Shown piece after piece: positions 11,262-26,300 of a stretch of 64,000 nucleotides of DNA (the stretch's first letter is position 1; every line of letters starts with the position of its first letter). The translations under genes and the position numbers were made by a program. Source of the stretch: Tillus elongatus. Its lineage: Eukaryota; Arthropoda; Insecta; Coleoptera; Cleridae. The stretch is taken from assembly GCA_964006375.1 (NCBI GenBank), contig OZ023267.1:34483766-34547765 (forward strand), in the 5' to 3' direction. Below the pieces are notes generated by a model, which was not told the origin of the DNA, did no database searches, and was given only the letters and a program-made list of their open reading frames with translations.

Positions 11262-11894
11262 ATGAACTTTAATAAGATATTATGCTGTGACAATACCTCT
11301 CTCAAGCACCCTAAAATATAATCAAAATGTGCACAGTTATATATGTTTTATTTCTTTTTCCCTTGTCTTAATACACTACATATTTTATGACAATCGATTT
11401 AATTTACTTATTTGATTTCATAAATAGTCGGTTAATAGTGACTTGGAATGAAGTAGACACCACATCTTCAAACATATTAAGATAATATGAGTAAATCAAC
11501 AGCAACTGGGAATGAATTCGGTCAGTCCCCCAGCCACGTGGTTAAAAAACACTGTTTGTATGAGTGGTTACAACTCTACCTCTAAATAAAAGGACTGTAA
11601 CAGCGGCAGAAGCAGAAGTCAATGGAAGGTGTGTGTATTTGGAAAGAAACTATTGACTATTAATAACAACAATTGACTAAAAACGCTGCGAGTTGTAAGG
11701 AAAAAATAATTATACTACAGAGGTGATAAATGATAATAAATTACAATAGGGTTATATATAATCGTAAATGCTTCCAATGATTAACAATCAGTGAATTCAG
11801 TATTATTGACATTTCTCGGAAACTTACAAATGAATTTCATGAGTCAATAAGAGAAGCATTGACTAATCAACAGCAACCACATACTTATGATTTA
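11262..11894. other. No gene seen
   Basis: AT-rich, unclassified; no coding signal. Confidence 0.4.
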
Positions 11895-12417
<523 letters not shown>

Positions 12418-12424
12418 GCAGACT

Positions 12425-13210
12425 GGTTTACCTCTAATTAGAGCTTGTCAGTACAGTATAATAATTGCAGCGAGAAAACACATATAAAGTAATAGGGCTG
12501 TGGTAGCCAACTTCGCAGCACATAATGACATGTAAGACAGGAGTCGCCATCTCGTTGCGGAACCAAGTAGTATGTCGTTACGACGGCTCCAAATAACACA
12601 AAATGTTATAAAATAGAGACTATGTACAACCAACTAACAATTTTGTAAATCGTCAGCCCTGGTCCATTTTAGGTGTACCGTAGTGACGAGCTCTAAATAC
12701 AGCGAAACCGGTCTATGGTTCTGATTGTGGTGACGATACATCTAGCCTTACATACCTTGTTCCTATATTAGGAAAGGAATGGGTCAGAGCTGACAATTTA
12801 CAACATTGTTAGTTGGTTGTACATAGTCTATTTCTCTATTTTATAACATTTTGGTTTATTTGGAGCTGTCGTAACAACATACTTCTTGGTTCCGCAACGA
12901 GATGGCTATCGTGTCTTACATCTCACTATGTACTATGAGGTTGGCTACCATGGCAGTATTATTTTCTAGGTGTTTTCTCGCTGCAATTAGTATACAGTAC
13001 TGACGAGCTCTAATTACAGCGAAACCGGTCTACCGTTCTGATAGTGCTGAGAATACATCTGGCCTTACATACGTTGTTACTATATTACACTATGTTAGGG
13101 AAGAAATGGGCCTGGCCTTTTCTCGCTGCAATTAGTATGCCGTACTGACGAGCTCTAATTAGAGAGAAACCGGTGTACGGTTCTGATTGTGGTGGAATAC
13201 ATCTAGCCTT
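12425..13210. repeat. Large foldback repeat FB2 with a three-times repeated module
   Basis: Arms at about 12432-12665 and 12783-13000 are inverted copies (GTAGCCAAC/GTTGGCTAC, GGAACCAAGTAGTATG and its complement, and GACTATGTACAACCAACTAA). A roughly 100-base module containing GACGAGCTCTAA, GCGAAACCGGT and CATCTAGCCTTACAT occurs near 12680, 12990 and 13140. No coding capacity; probably a non-autonomous foldback DNA element. Confidence 0.6.
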
Positions 13211-13732
13211 ACATAATTTACGTGATTTTATTACAAAATACAGTCTCCCTCCTTATTACAAAATACTGCCTTCCAGATGGCCTAAAAATTTGTTCAAATT
13301 ATTACGTCATTGTGATGCATTACATGAAGACCTCACAGCAACGTATAGAAGCACCAGAAAGCAGCTTCTCCACCTAAATATAGGCAAACAGGTGGTGCGT
13401 CCCATTGCAAATAATCCAAAACTCAGCTAATATATGGAAGAGACTATTTGGTCAGAAGTTTTAGAGCGGAAAAACTTAAAAAATTACAATTACATATCAT
13501 CTAGTAATATAAAAGTATTTTATCTGAAGTTTCAGAGCAGGCTACCATAACGGACTTGCTGCGTTGAGACCTTTTAAAGATTGGAACTTACTGCGTTAAA
13601 GTGCAGGTTCTGGTACAAATAACGGCCCAAAAATTATTTGAATGACTTTAAACTCAAGCAAACTCTTATTTAAGTTATTCAATGCAAAAAATACTTTTGC
13701 TTTGTACGTACTACACGCTGATGCTTTATTTT
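13211..13732. other. Unidentified short open frame and spacer
   Basis: On the plus strand 13209-13430 is open for about 73 residues after the FB2 repeat (SLPPYYKILPSRWPKN, then HCDALHEDLTATYRSTRKQ). It reads protein-like but matches no family I recognise and has no start of its own. The rest is AT-rich. Confidence 0.25.
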
Positions 13733-13847
13733 TAGTCAATTTTCGCAGAAAAAATTCACTAATGAAAAGATCCCGACTTTTGAATTTTGAAAAAATTTCT
13801 TCAAATGAGCGCTAGACCCCTAGAACCCATATCTGTGGCTAGTTTCA

Positions 13848-13942
<95 letters not shown>

Positions 13943-14265
13943 ACCGATAACTCAAAAAATAATGGGCAGATTTTGATGAAATTTGGCAGGTATCTTCCTT
14001 TTGTAAGTGGCTTGAATAAGTTCGTTAGCCAAGATAATCAGACCAGGTTTTCCGGAAGAATTTGGGGTTTTCTTTCGAAAAAAATCATATCTCACAAAAT
14101 CACAAAGCTATGGTAACGAAATTTGGTACCTAGGTCTATGTTATAAAAAGTAAACTACATACCACAATTTAGATCTCTATGTTATAAGAAAAAAAGTACT
14201 AAGCATTTAATTAAAAAAACATTTCTATGAAAATTTACTACCATAACGCCTTTGCTGCGTCCAAA
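13733..14265 (+). mobile_element. TA-core hairpin element, complete short form
   Basis: H-end with a damaged hairpin (AATTTTCGCAG then AAAAATTCACTAATG), shared block (CCTAGAACCCATATC), (TA)n 13851-13939, core (ACCGATAACTCAAAAAATAA) and C-end (CTACCATAACGCC...GCTGCG) before a T-run. Confidence 0.7.
13851..13939. repeat. (TA)n microsatellite
   Basis: Core array of the element at 13733-14265. The predicted Ile-Tyr repeat peptides are artefacts of it. Confidence 0.95.
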
Positions 14266-14420
14266 TTTTTTTGTTTTTACATACTCAACAAGAAATACTT
14301 CAAAAAAAAAAGATATTGTCGTAAAAGAAACAGTACCTATACTCATATATAACTACAATAAAGTACAAATATTCGAATTAACACTTGAATCATAATTTGT
14401 TAAAAACAAACCATATCCTA

Positions 14421-14545
14421 CTAAGTGAAGATTGGAACCTGTGATGAGCACTGATAAGTACACTTGGAGAACCCAAATCACCACAACACATATTTTTAAT
14501 AAACCTGACGATCGTTTCACCAACCAAGTTTGCGTCATCAGAATT
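14421..14545. mobile_element. Foldback MITE FB1, one arm
   Basis: Matches the left arm of the copy at 3884 (GATAAGTACACTTGGAGAAC, GATCGTTTCACCAACC), followed by TTCATCCTCTGA. The opposite arm is missing. Confidence 0.6.
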
Positions 14546-14595
14546 ATTCATCCTCTGACTAAATCGGTTGAATATTTTTTCCGTTATTGCTCGGA

Positions 14596-17010
<2,415 letters not shown>

Positions 17011-17137
17011 AAAAAATTCTTAAATGAGGAAACCGCGACTTTTGAGTTTTAAAAAGATTTATCCAAATGACCGCAAACTAGGCCCCCTAGAGTTCATATC
17101 GGGATTTAGTTTCAGTTTTTATCTGTTTACATATATA
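17011..17137 (+). mobile_element. Half TA-core element cut at its TA core
   Basis: H-end (TTTTCGTAGAAAAAATTC) and shared block end at CATATATA, where the expected (TA)n is replaced by CAGGGTGACGCAT at 17138. See the same at 28,638 and 45,171. Confidence 0.6.
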
Positions 17138-17765
17138 CAGGGTGACGCATTTCTACGGTAAAGCTCAATATAATTGTTATTATACAAGATACGAGAAAAA
17201 GTTGTATACGCTAATTATAGTGTCTTGACCTGCATCCTATAGAATTAGTTTGACAATCACAGGCTGGCCCATAAGTCGTTGGTGATACCTACAATTTTGG
17301 TTTTCGAACATATATATTTTTATACGAACTTATATCATTGCATTTTGCATTTTTTATTAAAATATGATGCATATTTGTAAGAAAATAAATCGAAACGCAG
17401 TAAGTGCGTTTTCGTAGCGAATTTTCATTAAATGCTTCAAATTTCAATAACTCAGTTTGCTATTAACCTAAGGTTTGTTGACTAGGAAATCAGTTTTCTT
17501 GGAAACATTTAAAGTTTATTTTCGGAGAATTTTTGTACATTTTTAAACAATATGTTATTTTGATAAAATATGGTACGTTGTTTCTACTATATAGGTTATA
17601 AAAGGTTTCATAAAGAAACACTTTATTTGCTCCATTGCTTTAAGATACACCCTCCATATAGTCTACATATATGGAAAAGCAAAATATGCTATTTATTCAG
17701 CCATTTATTATACAGGGAGGCGCATAGTAACGCAACAAAGCCATAACATTTAAGCCTTAAAAATA
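17138..17765. other. CAGGGTG-starting sequence and element debris
   Basis: Starts TACAGGGTGACGCATTTC, the form of a TA-inserting transposon end, and continues into the long-form TA-core interior (GGCTGGCCCATAAGTCGTTG, GTAAGTGCG module at 17399). No coding sequence. Confidence 0.4.
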
Positions 17766-18878
17766 TGTAGCGTTGCATAACAGATTATTTGCAACTATTT
17801 GGTGGCATTATCCACATTTTTGAAGCACCCCCTTTCCAAATTTTGATCACTCTGTAACGTGTTACACGTCTTAGGACTCTCAGCTTCATTGTGGTTATTG
17901 TAATGATAACATTACCACAATTTATTTAATAGATATGAAATTTATGCAATAAATTTTGTCCTCCTTTTTTTACTCTAAGGTATTGCCACCTGATTCAATG
18001 CACTCCGTCCTGCTGTTTCTTAATCTAAGGTTATACTCTCGAACACCGTGGTCGATGATATCATGAATCTGTAAAATAAAGTGAGCCTATATAATCACAT
18101 CGCTTCCTTCAGCGGTCTCTTTTCTCTGACTAATCACTCAAAAAATGTTACCATCAATGCCGAAAATGGACTGCCTCGTTAGAGGGGCTCCGTTCCAAAC
18201 CGTCACTCGACACCATCTCTTAAGGAAGTTTCAGCTCACACCGTCATTAAGGGGGGCCCATTCGAGATTCAAAGTATCCCTCTACACCATTCCAATAAAG
18301 AAAATGGCAGAGAGGAACCATACATAGGCTGATGCTAACCCAGCAGAATTTTGTGCAATTGTAGTAATGGTCTGGATAGCCTTGACTGTCTCCAAGGTGT
18401 GTTCTTGAGAAGCCGAAGAACTTTGTATTGTGAAAGTTAAGTACTTGGTTCATTGCTTTTATGCATTTCAATTCTAAGTAATTAATAACTGTTGCAAACC
18501 ATTTTATTTACAATTTCATTTAAATTATTTTGTATTACATAATATCGTGTCTTATTAGTAAATACCATTTTTAATATATGCAATATTTTGCATTATATAA
18601 ACTCACTTTTGATAAATAAATAACTATAACTGAGTCTTGATTTTTATTTGTATCGTCGACGACATATATGTGGCTAATTACCCCACATTTTTGTTTAAAT
18701 TATGCATTTAGTGTCAACTCTCCGTTGACTAGTCGTGCACTCTCTTTACAATTTAAAATATCATTAATCAAAAACTAATTATGTTGTAACTTTTTAATTT
18801 CTTTATTAGCAACATGGGTCATGCAACACGTCTTTTGAAAGCGCATTTAGCGTACTTTTTGACGGTACTACTTATTCC

Positions 18879-20035
18879 TTAAGGTACCCTTGTCAAGAAC
18901 GAGAACAATCGGCTTTTCATGAAGTTTGTTTGGAAGCATCGGTAACATCTTACTTTATAGAAGCTGGTGCTCAAATTAAGCCCCTTGAGCTTCTTGACAA
19001 TAGTAAAGTCTCTTGTCGAAATGATGAATTGAGTTTTGCAGTTGTTAGGCACTTGTTGAGAAGCCATCACAATTCGGTCTCGCAACTGTTCCAAATTTGC
19101 AGGTTGATCGTTGTAAACAACGTTTTTTAAATGGCCCAAGAGAAAAAATAGAGTGTAGACAAATCAGGAGACCTATCAGGCCACTAAGTGGATCCTCTTC
19201 TGCGTATCCAACGGTTAGGAAATGTCAGATTAAGGTATTTCCTCACCCTCACCTATTGACTGAAATAAGGTGAGACGCCATCTCGTTGGAACTAGACATT
19301 GGCAAAATCATTTTGAAACAATTCTCTGATACGGGGCACAATATCGTTTCGTTATAATCTTAGATAGAATGGATCTGTTAAAATCCCTTCAATGAAGAAG
19401 GACCCAGTTACATGATGACTAACAATTCCGGCCTATATGATAAGTTTTTGAGAATATTGGCTATGAATTTCTTCCATCCAACGGGAGCTACTATCACACC
19501 AATACCGACAATTGTGGCTGTTTACACTACCATTAAAGTAAAAGCCAGTTTTATTAGAGAAAACCACGTGGTTTAAAAATCTCCATTTTCTTAAATGATT
19601 TGAATTATTTGTTCACAAAATTCGATCATTCTATCAAAATTATCTGCATAAAGTTCTTGCGGGTTATGAATCTTATAGAGAAAATACTTTTACCAGTGCA
19701 AAATTCGCTGTACCTAACCTTAGAATATGTCGTTTCTTCTAGCAAGCTTCAATGCAGAAGTTTTTGGAATTTCTTCTACAGCAAGCAATACATCCAGCGT
19801 CTTTTCGTTTGAATTAGCTTATAGGGTGGCCGAACTTGGGGCGATCTTTTTGCTTACTGTTTCAGTGAATTTGTGCTGAAGTTCGCTTACCGTATAACTG
19901 TTGAAGGGTGGGCGGTCAGGGAGAATCTCATTGAGTAAATGACAAACGTCATCATAGACCCTTTAACGATCACCCGAACCGATCCTCATTAAAACTTTGA
20001 TAAGTTTTTCTTTACTTAGGTAAGCCATATCACAC
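18879..20035 (-). pseudogene. DDE_3-type transposase remnant
   Basis: The N-terminus at 20035 reads MAYLSKEKLIKVLMRIGSGD then an HTH-like segment (VCHLLNEILPDRPPF). LDVLLAVEEIPKTSA follows. The C-terminal part has FPNRWIRRRGS, WPDRSPDLSTLYFFS (the conserved SPDL block bearing a catalytic Asp in this family) and HLKNVVYNDQPANLEQLRDR. Several stops and frameshifts interrupt it. It is related in sequence to the transposase at 29,015-29,959. Confidence 0.75.
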
Positions 20036-20214
20036 AAAAGTAAATGAAGTAAATTAACAGAAACACATATGTTTTAATTCACAAACCACCAAAACGCTTG
20101 CGACTGTGGAAGATCAGGCAAATAATTTTGCCAAAACTGGTTTTTTTGGTGAAGATATTAAAGTGTAGCCTGTATTATCGCTTACATACATTAAATATCT
20201 GATGAGGCCATGTA

Positions 20215-20955
20215 CGATGCTTGTTCAATTGAAACCCATCTTTGGTCAGGTGAGCCTTGGAAACAGTTGTAATCACTCAACTGGCGTTTTGCAATGTTAG
20301 TTGTGTTTGTCAACATCACACTGATCAGTTCCTAGCATTTGTATTTGACAGCGATTTTAAGTATTGTGACTTCAAAATGGCGTTTGTTGTTAACAATCTG
20401 TCCATGTATAATCAGCGTGCGGTCATTCAATTTTTGTGTGCTGAAGGTTTGCAACCATTGCAAATTCATACACGAATGCAAGCAGTGTATGGAAAGGCAT
20501 GTTTTGCGTATACAACTGTCAAGGAATGGTGTCGAAATTTAATAGTGGAAGAGAGGAGACGAATGATAAGCCGCTACCAGGTGCATTAAGTACTGCATCA
20601 ACAGACAGGAATGTGACATGTGTACAAGGCCTGATTAGAGAAAATCGTCGATTGTAAATCAGAGCACTTTCATAAAATGTTGGTCTAAGTATAGAATCTG
20701 TCCATAGTAACGTACACAAACTGGGTGACAGCAAAAGGCGTTAAAGGGTAATCGTTTTCAGTCGGACGAAGAAGTACAAAATGATGCCGTAAAAGAATTC
20801 TTCGAGCAGCAGCCACAAGAATTCTTTAAGCAGGATACACATCGGTTGGTGAATCAATGGGATATGTGCCTTAATCATAGTGGTAATTATTTGTAAATAT
20901 ATTTGCCAATATTTTTTTTCTGAACCAAAGATTGGTTTCAATTGAACAAGCCTCG
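20215..20955 (+). mobile_element. Internally deleted mariner element
   Basis: Terminal inverted repeats of about 35 bases (20215-20250, 20920-20955) share GCTTGTTCAATTGAAACC and CATCTTTGGT/CAATCTTTGGT. Both ends are flanked by TA (20213-20214, 20956-20957), the mariner target duplication. At 741 bp it is well short of the usual 1.3 kb because the transposase middle is missing. Confidence 0.85.
20377..20900 (+). pseudogene. Mariner transposase, N- and C-termini fused by deletion
   Basis: From the ATG at 20377 the frame reads a Mos1-type HTH: NQRAVIQFLCAEGLQPLQI and TRMQAVYGKACFAYTTVKEW. It goes out of frame near 20560. At 20755-20897 the C-terminal end appears (VKEFFEQQPQEFF, then HRLVNQWDMCLNHSGNYL), typical of mariner tails. 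The catalytic DDD domain between them is deleted. Confidence 0.8.
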
Positions 20956-21236
20956 TATTTTTTGGGTATCTTGAACACAGATAAAATTACTTGAAAAGTC
21001 TTTATTTTACTTCATGTATTTTCACAAGAAGCCGATTGTTTTCTTTCTTGCCAAACGTAACTTAAAAATAATTAATACATCAAAAAAGGACACTGAATAC
21101 GCTTTCCAAAAATGTGTTGCATAACCCTTGTTGCTATTTAAGAAATGAAATGGTTGTCACTCTCCAAAAAGAGGGTGGTTAAAAATGTCGGTAATTAATA
21201 GTCGCAAATAATCTCCTATGTAATCCTACAAATTTT

Positions 21237-21789
21237 GAGTCGGTTTGAAACTTATGATAATCTTGCCTCACTTGTGCGCAACTCTGTAACCAAATATATT
21301 TATAAAGCTATCAGTGAGCCGGATTTAATCACTAAAAAGTAATCAGGTTGCTCTATTTAAAAACTCATGTATTTGGTTTGTATTACAAAATATCTGCTTA
21401 ATAGAAAAAACTGTTTGCATTATTAAATTCTACGTACAAAAAACAATTATAATTAGTTCTCACAGTTTGATTATCTTATCACATGAAGGAGATACATGGG
21501 TGACTATAAATGACAAATTTACGGAATCACCCTGTATCTCAAAACCTAAGAGTACCACGTCGGTCTTGATTTCGACATCGTTAGAAGCCCCCCCCCTCCC
21601 CCCTCCCTCCCCAACATTATTAAGGATAGTAGATAGGTTTGCGCTGGGGGAGATCCTCAGTGATCATCGCTTCCACAAAAATCAACACGTGTACCAGCTG
21701 GGAAAATCGACGTAAATGGCACTTTAAGCTGTGATGCGAAAAGTGGGAAGGTCCCTAATACTATGGGGAGAAAACACTAGCTGCGTTTT
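21237..21789. other. No gene seen
   Basis: AT-rich, then C-rich near 21590 (CCCCCCCCTCCC). The short ORF at 21467 has no recognisable features. Confidence 0.35.
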
Positions 21790-21799
21790 TTTATGTTGA

Positions 21800-23221
21800 G
21801 CGGCCTTTGAAGGTGGCGAGCATGCTGCTGGAAGAAAGGAGAGTTTCACTGCCTTGAGAGGGGTAGCTCCCTTTCCCCCCATCTATGGTGTCTGATCATG
21901 GACGGCCTCATGGAACGGCTCTCCGAGAATGGCTTCTTTGTCCAGGCAGACGCTGATGTTAAGCTGGTCTTAGTCGCCGGTAAATTCCGCAACGTTGTCT
22001 GTGCATGCCTGCAAACAGTCTGCAGTATAATTAAAAGTTTTTGTGGTGAACTGAGACTCTCTGTAAACACAGGGAAGGCGAAGATGATCCTGTTCAACAA
22101 GAAGTGGACTCTGGGAGAATTCAAGGCGCCGGTGATGTTTGAAAAACCTTTGGCCTTAGTGCAGGAGGTCAAATATCTGGGGATGTACCTGCACTCCAAA
22201 TTATCATGGGGGTCGCAAATAGAACGAGTACCTAGTGAGGAAGGGAGTAGCGATCCTTTGGCAATTGCGCCGTGTATTAGAGAGGACCTGGGAACTTAAT
22301 CCTCGGATCCTCTATTATATTTACACTGCGATGGTCAGGTTGTAGGTCCTTTATATGGGGCAGTGGCCTGGTGGTGCGGTATGAACCAAACTGCTACCCG
22401 AAAGCTGGACAAACTTCAAAGGTTGGCAAGTCTGGGTATCACCGGCGCAATGAAGACGACACCCTTAACCGCGCTATAGGTCATGCTGATGCTGCCACCG
22501 CTTGCCATCCATACCAGAAGGGAGGCTATTGTTTCGCATCTTTGAATGCAAGACTCTGGAAACTGGTGTGGTGAGAGGGCAATCACAGGTCATGCAAAAG
22601 TTGCCAAGCAGGTGGAAAAAGAAATCCTACTTTCCCCCAGTAAGGTACGAAATGCAGAGGATTATAGTAGGCTGACTAGGGCATATACCTTCAGACTCCT
22701 CAGCCAGGATCGATTGAGGAATAACGACGTTGCTTTCCAGCCTGCTAGTCTGGTCTCTTTTATTGAAGGATCACAGCTGAAGGAGCAGCACTCGGCCGGG
22801 GCGGGAATATACATCAATGGTGTGGAGGTGCGCGAGTTTTACTCCGGGCGCATATATACGCGATCCGGTCTGTATCTCCTTGATAGAATGTGAGACTGAG
22901 TCCCGCGAAATGTATATAGATTTGCTCGGATAGTCAGTCGGCCCTCCGGGAGATTTGCGCGCCCAGAATTAGATCAATGTTGGTTTTGGAGCGCGCTGGC
23001 GCTTTTGCGGGGCTGTCCAGAACAAAGAAAGTACAATTTAGGTCCGGGACACTGTGGTGTGGTGGGGAATGAGGTGGAGAATGACCTGGCAAGGCTCGGT
23101 TCCCGGCGCCCACTCTGTGGTCCGGAGCCTGCTATAGGCATAAGTAGGAAGGTGGTCTCCGACGCCCTAAATAGATGGACTGAGGAGGCTATGGAGCAAC
23201 ACTGGAGGTCGGTAGCTTTTT
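21800..23221 (+). pseudogene. LINE-B RT and RNase H domains
   Basis: Blocks in order: VASMLLEERRVSLP; LIMDGLMERLSENGFFVQ; a YADD-equivalent turned ADADVKLVLV; CGELRLSVNTGKAKMILF; VKYLGMYLHSKLSW; AVAWWCGMN and LQRLASLGITGAMKTTPLTA (thumb). The RNase H domain follows: FIEGSQLKEQHSAGAGIYI, GPGHCGVVGNEVENDLARLG and CGPEPAIGIS. The catalytic Asp of the first RNase H motif reads Glu. The frame breaks at several places. Confidence 0.8.
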
Positions 23222-26050
23222 TTTTATGTCAACAACACACGACGAGGGCTTACAGCCTAAATACTATCGTACCGTGGGTGTTGACAAGGAGGAAAGAGGC
23301 AGCTTGTTAATTCTGGACTTGAAGGTTTCGAGGTTCGGAGGAGAAGGAAAAACATGTGCCGGCAAGGAATTCCACAACTTGGAAGTCCTCGGGACAAAAG
23401 AGCGGGCATAACAAGATGTTCTATGTCTGGTGACCTGGACATTAAAAGGGTGCATTCGCTCTGTTCCCCCGGTAGATCTGCTGGGGGCAGCAGGTGGGGG
23501 AATTATGGAGGAAAGATCTTTTGAGCAGTGCCCGTGCAGATATCTATAAAAGAGAAAGAGGTCACCAACGGCACGTCGGTGGGCAAGGGATGGAAGCCTT
23601 TGGGTGAGGGTAGGGTCACCGATGAGACGTATAGCTCTCTTTTGAATGGAGTCCAGGATAGCGAGTGTAGAAGCGGCAGCTGCACCTCAGATGTGGGAGC
23701 AGTATTCGAGGTTTGGCTTTATTTGTGAAGTGTATAAGGTATAGAGATTAGTTGGTGAAAAGTATTTGCGAGCCCGGAAGAGGAAACCCAATTTCTTAGC
23801 AGCCGCTTCTGCAATTGATGTAACATGTTGGTGCCAATTAAGATTTCGATCCACAGAAATGCCAACAAGAGAGAAGGACTCATTACTTTGAATAACTTGG
23901 TTGTTCAATGTGATGGGTCTAGGGCTGCTGTATCTCTTGTGAGAAAGAAAGCAAGACTTAGTTTTGGTGGGGTTGAATTGTACAAGATTTCTACTTCCCC
24001 AGTCTAATATTTTTTGGAGGTCCACGGAGACAGAACCCTCCATGAGTCTGCGATCCTCATCTAATTGGGCTAAAGAGACAGGCTTAGAATATTGTATATT
24101 TGAGTGGAGGGTGCTGTCGTCCGCGTAACTGTGAACTGGGTTGGGTGTGCTAGAGAGGAGGTCATTGATGTGGAGAAGAAACAAAGTAGGGGCTAAAGCT
24201 GAACCTTGAGGAACTCCTGCATTAATTGGATACAGTTTAGAGGAATGGCCATCCACAACAACAGATATGCTCCTGTTAGAGAGGAAATTGGCTGTCCAGG
24301 TACAAAGTTTTGGTGGTAGGCCATAAGCCGGAAGTTTATTAAGCAGCGCTGCGTGCCAGACCTGGTCGAATGCTTTGGATATGTCTAGAGCAACAATCTG
24401 GGATTCACCGTGTTGTTCCATAGACTTGTTCCAAGAATGGGTGACAAAGGAAAGGAGGTCGGCAGTCGACCTGCGCTGACGGAATCCATACTGCCTGTCG
24501 TGGATTAGACTGTGTTTTTCAAGGAATTTTAGTAGTTCGGTGTTTATATACTTTTCCATCACTTTAGAGATGACTGAAAGGAGAGAAATAGGCCTGTAGT
24601 TGCTAGGAAGCGCTTTGGATCCTTTTTTGGGGATGGGTTGTACTCGAGCAGTTTTCCAGTTACTAGGGAATATGCCTTTATTGTAAGATATCTGAAACAG
24701 ACGAGTCAGGACAGGAGCAAGTTCTGGTGCGCATTTTTTGAGAACAATTGCTGGGATCTCGTCAAGGCCAGAGGCTTTCCTGGTATTAAGAGAAGAGGGC
24801 ATCTTTCGTACCTTTTTAGTTTTGAAAATGATATCAGTCATTTTATGCGCGACATTGGGGACTGTTGGTGGTTGAACATTTGGAGGTGGGTTGAGAGTAG
24901 AATTGCCGGCGAACAACGAAACAAAAAGTTCAGCCTTGCCCAGGGCGGTAGAAACAATTTCATCCCCTGAGACAAGAGGTGGGAACGTGCTCTTGCAGAA
25001 ATTATTCCCAATAGACTTAGCAAGAGTCCAGAAGGGTTTGCCGCCGTTGGAGCTTGAGAGGACTTTGTTTTTGATGTGGTTATTAAACGAGTTTTTTGCC
25101 TCAGAAAGAATGCGGACATAGCGGTTTCTTGCGTCGTTGAATGTTTGACGATTTTCTTGACTGGGATTGTGTAGAAGCGTTTTGTGAGCTTTGACCTTTT
25201 CAAGTCTGGCCTTGTCACATGATTTAGAGAACCAGGGCTTTTGAGTGGCTAAAGAGGTTTTCTGTGTACGTGGAATAAACAATTCCATGCCAGCTTGGAT
25301 AATTTCGGTGACGTTTTGTGAGATATCAGAGGGGTCAGGATGAGAGAAGCAGACAGACGCCCATGGAAATGAGGAAAAGTAATCCCGAATTTCGTCCCAG
25401 TTTGCGGAGTTGTAGTGCCAAACGATACGTGGGTGTGATGACTGTGTGACCTCGGGTTGCATTGCACAGGAAGCAGTGACCATGCCGTGGTCTGAGCGAC
25501 CAAGGGGGGCGGTGACTGATATCTTATAGCATTCAGGGTTTGTAGTAAGAAGGAGATCCAAGGGATTTGAGCTGTGTGTTGGGATACGAGGAAAGTAAGT
25601 AGGTTGCTAAACCATATTGGCCAAAGAATTGCTGACTGCAAAGGCCTCCGCTGCTCTCCCTTGTGGATCGGTTTCTGAAGATCCTAGCCATTCCTTATAA
25701 TGGACATTGAAGTCTCCAAGAATAGTGACCTCGGAGGAAGGATATTCAGAAATCAGATAGTCGGTTTTTTCAGAAAGGTAGTCAAAGAGCTGGACAAAGT
25801 TGTTGTCAGAAGGTGACCAGTAAATGCAACAGATGAATTTAGTTGCAGCCCTGAGAGAGAGTTTTATCCATAGTATGTCTTTTCTTCCAGCTTCTAAATT
25901 GGGAAGTCTGGTGCAGGGTAGATTGCTACGGACGTATGCGCACACGCCCAGCTGTAGATAAGCTAGGGCCTTCGCGGAGAGGTCGGATAGAAGCAAGACT
26001 GTCTGGCTTCTTGGTAGGAGTCGTTCTGCGCTTCGCTGTATCATCGGGGC
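23222..26050 (-). mobile_element. LINE family A, copy 2 (longest copy)
   Basis: A minus-strand insertion inside LINE-B. The 3' end has an A-run next to GTAGC of the host LINE (23217-23226). It reaches farther 5' than the other copies, into the endonuclease, and stops at about 26050. I see no clear target-site duplication. Confidence 0.9.
23264..26044 (-). pseudogene. LINE-A endonuclease-RT polyprotein with two nonsense codons
   Basis: One continuous frame encodes part of an APE endonuclease (GVCAYVRSNLP; ILGDFNVHYKEW, the GDFNxH motif), a linker, then RT with LDISKAFDQVWH, GVPQGSALAPTLF and YADD. It is broken only by a TAG after SLANMV (25607-25609) and a TGA where copy 1 has the Trp of CSHIWG (just before 23687). 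The C-terminus matches copy 1 to PTVR. The endonuclease N-terminus is absent. Confidence 0.88.
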
Positions 26051-26051
26051 G

Positions 26052-26300
26052 CTAACAGGCGCTCGTAGTCTCAGAAGACACCTTACATTGGTGGGTGTTG
26101 AGAGGGACCCAATTTGCCAGGAATGCGGCGAGACTGAAGAAACGTCTTACTACTACCTATGTAAATGTGAGGCGTTTGGGAGTCTTCGAACATAGTTGTT
26201 TGGTTCGAGGACTCTACACACGAGCCGAGTAAGTTGCGCCCAATGGAAGACCGTCGTAGCTTTATTTTTAGGTCAAGGAGGTTTGTCGATGAAACCTAGG
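26052..26300 (+). pseudogene. LINE-B C-terminal zinc-knuckle end
   Basis: Continues the LINE-B protein past the LINE-A insertion: LTGARSLRRHLTLVGVERD, then CQECGETEETSYYYLCKCEA, a CCHC-like knuckle usual at the end of RNase H-bearing LINEs. About 30 expected residues between the two parts are missing, so the insertion came with, or followed, a small target deletion. Confidence 0.75.

Larger units (their letters stand above)
17766..21236 (-). mobile_element. Decayed IS630/DDE_3 transposon with nested mariner
   Basis: Terminal segments at about 17766-17845 and 21155-21236 are inverted copies (GATTATTTGCAACTAT against GATTATTTGCGACTAT; ACATTTTTGAAGCACCCCCT against ACATTTTTAACCACCCTCT). The minus strand between holds a broken transposase. 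A mariner sits inside at 20215-20955. The element is inactive. Confidence 0.65.

Noticed and set aside
13787..14116. ORFs rich in Ile-Tyr repeats (also near 14.6, 16.3, 33.2, 43.5, 46.3, 48.7, 50.2 and 51.0 kb)
   Set aside because: They are translations of (TA)n arrays, open in several frames and on both strands, with no gene structure.
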